A stretch of 64,000 bases of DNA. It comes from Armillaria gallica (Eukaryota > Basidiomycota > Agaricomycetes > Agaricales > Physalacriaceae). The notes below the pieces were generated by a model. That model was not told where the DNA came from, searched no databases, and saw only the letters and a list, made by a program, of their open reading frames with translations. The position numbers and the translations under genes are program-made. Positions 59,716 to 64,000 of the stretch are shown here, in pieces. Where the stretch lies: assembly GCA_037576215.1 (NCBI GenBank), contig JBANDB010000015.1, forward strand, positions 1,364,001 through 1,428,000, written 5' to 3'. How positions within the stretch are numbered: the first letter of the stretch is position 1; each line of letters opens with the position of its first letter.

Positions 59716-60160
59716 TTGACGATGACGAAAGGCAGCCGAAGAGTGCGATGAACGAGGCGGACTTGCGGAGTGAGGTGACGCTGCATACATCGGGGTTAGC
59801 AATCATCGATAGGGGGACGGGAAGAGACGAACAAGAATAGAACTGCGACTATCATCCAGGCAAACAGGCACACGGCGAGGGCAAAAGAGCTCGGATGTAG
59901 CAGTGCAGTATGCGTCCAGAGTTGCGACCGCGCCCGTCGACTGCATATCCATCCCATACACCTCCCTCGGCGTGCACCCTCCCATCTCTTCCGCTCGTCG
60001 CTTCCCGTTTCTATGCTTGTCTGTTCTGCACGCACTCAAGTCAGTGACGAAAACGCCGCAGGAAGCAAGCCTACGTACCCTAGCGAGCCTGTCCCAAACC
60101 CCGTCCGAGTCCCTGCCTACCAAATTGAGCCTCCATCACCGTTACACCTGGGAATAGGAG
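59716..60160 (-). pseudogene. GPR1/FUN34/YaaH-like gene, relic G (no last exon)
   Basis: The minus strand reads SSFALAVCLFAWMIVAVLFL and, after a shift, the SASFIALFGC-type piece (about 59735-59765), where it breaks into the LRR fragment. The leader part 59930-60130 matches the other U/GPR1 junctions. It is a chimera of two relics. Confidence 0.45.
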
Positions 60161-60237
60161 AGCGAGTCTGGAGATAGACAACCTGGTCCAAGCAAGGCGC
60201 GTTGCTGCTGCCTATCGATTCTGCATGCGCTGGAAGG

Positions 60238-60750
60238 TCAATGAATACGAAGAAGAATATACATATTCAACGCACATTGGCTACCAGCATGAATCTTCCA
60301 GATGCCAGAAGCTGTCGCTCGAGGTAATCCTCGCGCTGTTATGCAGAGAAGTGGGCCAGCATACATGCAGATTTTCGATTTGAACCCTCGTAGGACCGAG
60401 CTTCCAAAAATAGGGATTCGTTCATCAGACTTGCTGAAATTGTGGCGCTGAGACGGAATGGCAGAGACGAGCATTGTTGAAGGATAGCAGAGCAAGAAAT
60501 GAATCGAGTAGGTCGCCGTCATGGTCGATCCCGAACACGTGCCACTCCGAGTCTTGCACTGTGACGGCAACCATCGAGCAGCGTCGATGGCGCTAGCATG
60601 GCGCACTCTCGTCCACACTGACGCGACCATCAACGCGCACCTCTTAACTTCCTCCTCCGTCGTCTGACACGGCATGCAAGACGTTTTACTACAGTAAGCC
60701 ACAGGCGACGCGTTCAGAGGTACGGCAATCCGCTGATTTTCTTCAAACAC
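60238..60750 (-). CDS. Open frame of 170 codons, doubtful gene
   Basis: Cys-rich, with EEEVKRCALMVASVWTRVRH (about 60600-60660), which faintly resembles the second helix of an F-box (CALVxxxW). Given F-box fragments beside kinase-like relics at 38 and 48 kb, a decayed F-box gene is possible. Codon use looks unconvincing and no splice sites were found; it may be chance. Confidence 0.2.
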   Translation of the reverse strand: MFEENQRIAVPLNASPVAYCSKTSCMPCQTTEEEVKRCALMVASVWTRVRHASAIDAARWLPSQCKTRSGTCSGSTMTATYSIHFLLCYPSTMLVSAIPSQRHNFSKSDERIPIFGSSVLRGFKSKICMYAGPLLCITARGLPRATASGIWKIHAGSQCALNMYILLRIH

Positions 60751-60772
60751 TCGTGTTGATTTGCGTTGTGCA

Positions 60773-61912
60773 GCGGCAATGAGCTGTATCTACCGGGAAT
60801 GACCCTCGACCTTCAATTCCTAGCAGAAGGCTGCAATACTTTTGAACCTCTGGCCGTCACGGTACCCAAGCGCTTCGAGCCATTCATATGTGCCGCCGTG
60901 CTGCTCAGCGACACTCCGATAACGAGAAGACTATTCTAAAGCTCGCAGATCGCAGACTGGGATATCGCGGTGGTCGCTTTCCCTGGAAGGACATCTGCAA
61001 CACGCCGTACGTGAAACCCCGGAGGGCGTGGCGCCCAACTGGTTTGAGCTTGTACGCGATGATGAGAACCGACCTGACACCAAAGTTTGGGAGGATTGGA
61101 TGTGGGAGGTTTCCACCTGGCGTTACTAGTTGTCGAACCACAACACTGGGCTTGCTGCATACCGACTTTTGCTCCGACCGCAAGGCCGGTACATTCCCCG
61201 TCTTTTCGGCGTCGTTCGCCTTCGTATTACCCCCCGAGTCTACCACCCTTCATCCCATCACCGACATCGTTCAAGGGCTCGGTTCGAGTATATCCCCGGC
61301 GTTAACATGGCGAAGCTCAAGCCTGGTGTTGATGGCTCGATGCAAGAAGTAGAGAGGTTCTCCAGCCAAGTCATGGATGCGCTCCGTGCTATCAAGGCCG
61401 AGAACTGTATCCTGCACAATGACATTCACGTCAGGAATGTCGTCCTGCGAGACGGGAACCGCTCTCCAGTCATCATTGACTTTGGACAGGCCGACATCAG
61501 AGAGCCTGAACTCGGCGATGAAGAGTGGTCGAGTGTCGTCTGGGGGTCTACAGACACACGTCGCACGAGGAATCTTCTGGTAAATCTTGAGGATGGCCCT
61601 TGGAAGCGGACTGTGACGCCGTACGAGATGTCGGACCCGCAGTGCAAGAATCCTTCGGTCTGCAACAAAGATGTTGAAAGCATGCCTCACAACTTTCATA
61701 GAGCGGCATTCGAGGGAGCGTTGGATACGGACTGGGAAGGGGCGAGAGAGAAGGTGCACCAGTGGAGGATACGACCGGGTGTTCGTTGCAGGCCTATCCA
61801 TGACTCCATGACTAGGACATGGCTCCGTCCTATGATCCATCCCGAGATGACGCGACCATCTTCGGAGGTCTGTCTGCATATCAATGGTCGACGTCGCTTG
61901 CAACACATCTGA
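60773..61912 (+). pseudogene. Kinase-like gene K5, catalytic core intact, N-lobe broken
   Basis: After an acceptor (TTGTGCAG, 60772) the exon reads NELYLPGMTLDLQFLAEG, FEPLAVTVPKRFEPF, up to TAA at 60937-60939. The next frame gives TILKLADRRLGYRGG (LKLADRR would carry the ATP-binding Lys). A third gives VAPNWFELVRDDENRPD and WEDWMWEVSTWRY with TAG at 61127-61129. From 61130 to 61912 one frame is open: AYRLL, GRYIPRLFGVVRL, YIPGVNMAKLKPG, then ILHNDIHVRNVVL (catalytic Asp codon 61421-61423), PVIIDFGQADI (metal-binding Asp 61478-61480), and a 120-residue tail. This is the fungal protein-kinase-like fold. At least three breaks in the N-lobe make it a pseudogene unless splicing repairs them. Confidence 0.65.
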
Positions 61913-62560
61913 TGTGCCGACTACCTTGCATACCGTCCAGTTTCTTGTCTCGGGGCTCGGGTCCAAAAACGGAGACGCAAAGCACTACCATAGTGGCTGT
62001 CACTGTCGTAAAACATCCCTTTCTATCCCTCTCCTCCCTGTTTTTGGCCCACGCGAGGCTCGTTTCAATCCATTGCGAATGCCAGCATATCATGATATCT
62101 CTAAAGCGTCACCGCAGTCGAAGAGACTACTTTCTGAGACGCTGCCATCCAGACTGGTCTGAGATCAAACCATTACCATCCTACTAGTTCAGAGACACTC
62201 GGGCGACGAGAAAGCTGTCCTCACACTTGCGGAGCGGAGGTGTTGCGCAGCAACAAAGGCGTGGATATGGTGCGATGGACGTTTTCCATCGACGTGAAGA
62301 GATTACGAATTCAGTAAAGGATAGCAAGACGAGGGGTCATTCCGAGCTGATCAACGATTCCGACAACGAACCCGCTGGGAGTGGATGTGTCGTACTCTTT
62401 CATTACTTGCAGAGGAGTTGGTTCGGCCTCGATTGCAGATTTTACAGAATGCTTTCACACCAATCCGATTGCAATACACATACGAAGTATCCTTCTGACG
62501 GTCCAACCTATGTATAAGATATCTTATATCGCATACGTTTTCTGTCTCAAAATGACATCG
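61913..62560. other. Unassigned stretch
   Basis: About 62165-62310 reads weakly like the 5' kinase-like exon flank, but no gene can be supported. Confidence 0.25.
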
Positions 62561-62563
62561 CCT

Positions 62564-63450
62564 GTCCTCCGCAATGGTCACCAATTACGCGCCGGTTAGC
62601 GATGTTTCTGATTCAGTGACGGTGTACGACGGGGGCGTGACTGGCTCGGTTGGCACTTCAACATGCAAGCCTTCTTCGAAACGTCTATGTCTCAAGACGA
62701 AGGCTAACGCGCGAACATGTCGCATACTGTATAGGGCAGCATTTACCTCCTTGATCAACTTGCCGGCATTCACGCTGTGGTAAGTCCAGTCACGTCTCAA
62801 GAGAGAGCCTGCCACTGATTTTTTCTTCAATAATAGTATCACGATGGCTCTGGTGACACCCCGCCGTTCTTCTTCGAGGACACGTGTTCGAGTGCTTGAT
62901 GAAACTGATTATCATCTAACTCACCCCAAGTTCACTCTTCCGTATTTCTCGCATCTCCCCCATTTTCGCAATATCAACAGGCTTTCTCTCATCTGCTATA
63001 ACAATAGTTCTACCCCCATGATGGAGAAGACACGCGCACGTATTTTCTAATAACCGTGGGTTGACCGATCTCGTCCTGTATTTATTGGATCAGAGCGGCC
63101 AAACCATGACAGGCGCAGACGTCTGTGGGATAGAGCGCATTTTCCCAAAACGATCGACCACCGATCTATCCCTCCGTTACCTCACATTGAAGGAAGGCAA
63201 CATCATCGCGGCCCCTCATATTTTCCACCACCTCGGCGACCTCCAGTCGCTCCAGATCTTCAACTTCGAACTCTATGACATCTCGTCTGGATTCTCGATT
63301 GAGCTCACTCGGCCGAAAATATACATCCTTTACATCATCACCCTCGAGAGCTATAGCATAGCTTCTGCGATCATCGATTACCTCGTCTCCAACTAGGGAA
63401 TCTCCGAGTTGTCGTTTGGACCTGAAAAGGAGACAGACGGGAGACGTCTC
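62564..63450 (+). pseudogene. LRR/F-box-type gene fragment
   Basis: Pieces in order: PVLRNGHQLRAG; a frame to FTSLINLPAFTLW before a GTAAGT donor (62780); FTLPYFSHLPHFRNINRLSL after a TAATAG acceptor (about 62837); then from 63061 TDLVLYLLDQSGQTMTGADV, LSLRYLTLKEGNIIAAPHIF, HHLGDLQSLQIFNFELYDIS, stop at 63394-63396, and GISELSFG in frame after it. The L..L.L....I...I..HL..LQ.L.I spacing is LRR-like. Frame changes and the stop mark it as decayed. It runs into the duplicated block at 63.5 kb. Confidence 0.4.
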
Positions 63451-63499
63451 GAAGCGAGTATTGAGCGAAGTAGTCCCACATCATTCTCACACTCTGGAA

Positions 63500-64000
63500 G
63501 TCGGCAGGGACCAGAATGCAGATCGGCCCGATGATGGATTTCGTTTGCGAACGTCTTTTGGGGGAGACATCATTTGCAATGAATTGATTTTGAAACATAT
63601 AATACACCTACAGATGTTCGCACAATCAACAGGAACAGCTGAGTGAAATGACTTACCTTCTAGATCGGTTTTGGGAGACGGTTTGACGTCCTCCTGCGAT
63701 GCTATCCTTTTGTGAACCTAATTCCTCCCTTAATCTTGCAGGTATTCCTCCAGATAATCGTCACATTGTATTTTGAGGGTGAGGGTATTCGTGTCTTCAG
63801 TTGATTCCATCAAATCTGTCAGTCGCACGCATTATCAGGCTCAAATCCATCTCGTAATTTTGAACAAAATATTTTGACAGGTGGTGTGTTTTCGTGCAGT
63901 TCGAAAGAATGAGTCTAGTTGCTCCTACGAGTGTCAGTAGATTACTAGATAATGCCCGATGAGTATAAAGAAGGTGTGTTCATTCGGCAGCCTTTCTTAC
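63500..64000. repeat. Right copy of the near-identical block, continuing past the window
   Basis: Matches 15650-16133 without indels. Differences are scattered substitutions, more of them at the left end (63530-63590). The potential minus-strand ATG of the left copy is ATA here (63705-63703). The right border lies outside the window. Confidence 0.75.

Noticed and set aside
1..64000. CRISPR array, bacterial operon or rRNA
   Set aside because: No regularly spaced repeats, no Shine-Dalgarno/operon layout, no rRNA-like conserved sequence; introns and gene families are fungal.

Overview
This is nuclear DNA of a filamentous basidiomycete, most likely an agaricomycete. The genes are cut by many short (about 30-75 bp) GT-AG introns. 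Four related DUF6535-type membrane-protein genes are present, together with F-box/LRR-like and kinase-like gene fragments of the sort that expand in mushroom genomes. There are no operons or bacterial signals. All assignments come from reading the sequence; no database search was possible.

Layout. 1-330 holds the decayed 3' end of a short-chain dehydrogenase. 1321-8322 holds two multi-exon plus-strand genes, 257 bp apart: a large protein of about 1,300 residues with one in-frame stop, and an apparently intact 581-residue DUF6698-like protein with an Arg-Gly/AT-hook-like tail. From about 9.1 kb onward the window is a mosaic of duplicated blocks, mostly on the minus strand. Block D is the DUF6535 gene: copies at 9.2-11.9, 20.6-23.4, 40.5-43.3 and 54.2-57.1 kb, plus a 3' fragment at 34.6-35.3 kb. 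Next to it lie block P (5' flank), the GPR1 block (remains of a GPR1/FUN34/YaaH acetate-transporter-like gene), block U (exons of an unidentified gene), blocks W and X (unidentified; X has LRR/F-box-like features) and block Y (unidentified). These recur at 12.0-15.6, 17.2-20.3, 23.4-28.2, 29.0-33.3, 50.9-53.5 and 57.1-60.1 kb.

Between these arrays, at 35.3-40.2, 43.3-50.6 and 60.2-63.4 kb, lie broken kinase-like genes (five copies), F-box fragments, an LRR-like fragment and one retrotransposon gag zinc-knuckle relic.

Nearly everything except the DUF6535 genes and the DUF6698-like gene is broken by stops, frameshifts or deletions, so this reads as a segmental-duplication zone in which the DUF6535 reading frames have stayed open while their neighbours decayed. 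Comparing copies exposes two insertions of about 550 bp: one at 30306-30852 with an 11-bp target duplication, and one at about 31840-32400 with inverted GGATAAGCTAA motifs. A block of about 490 bp at 15.64 kb recurs, without indels, at the right edge.
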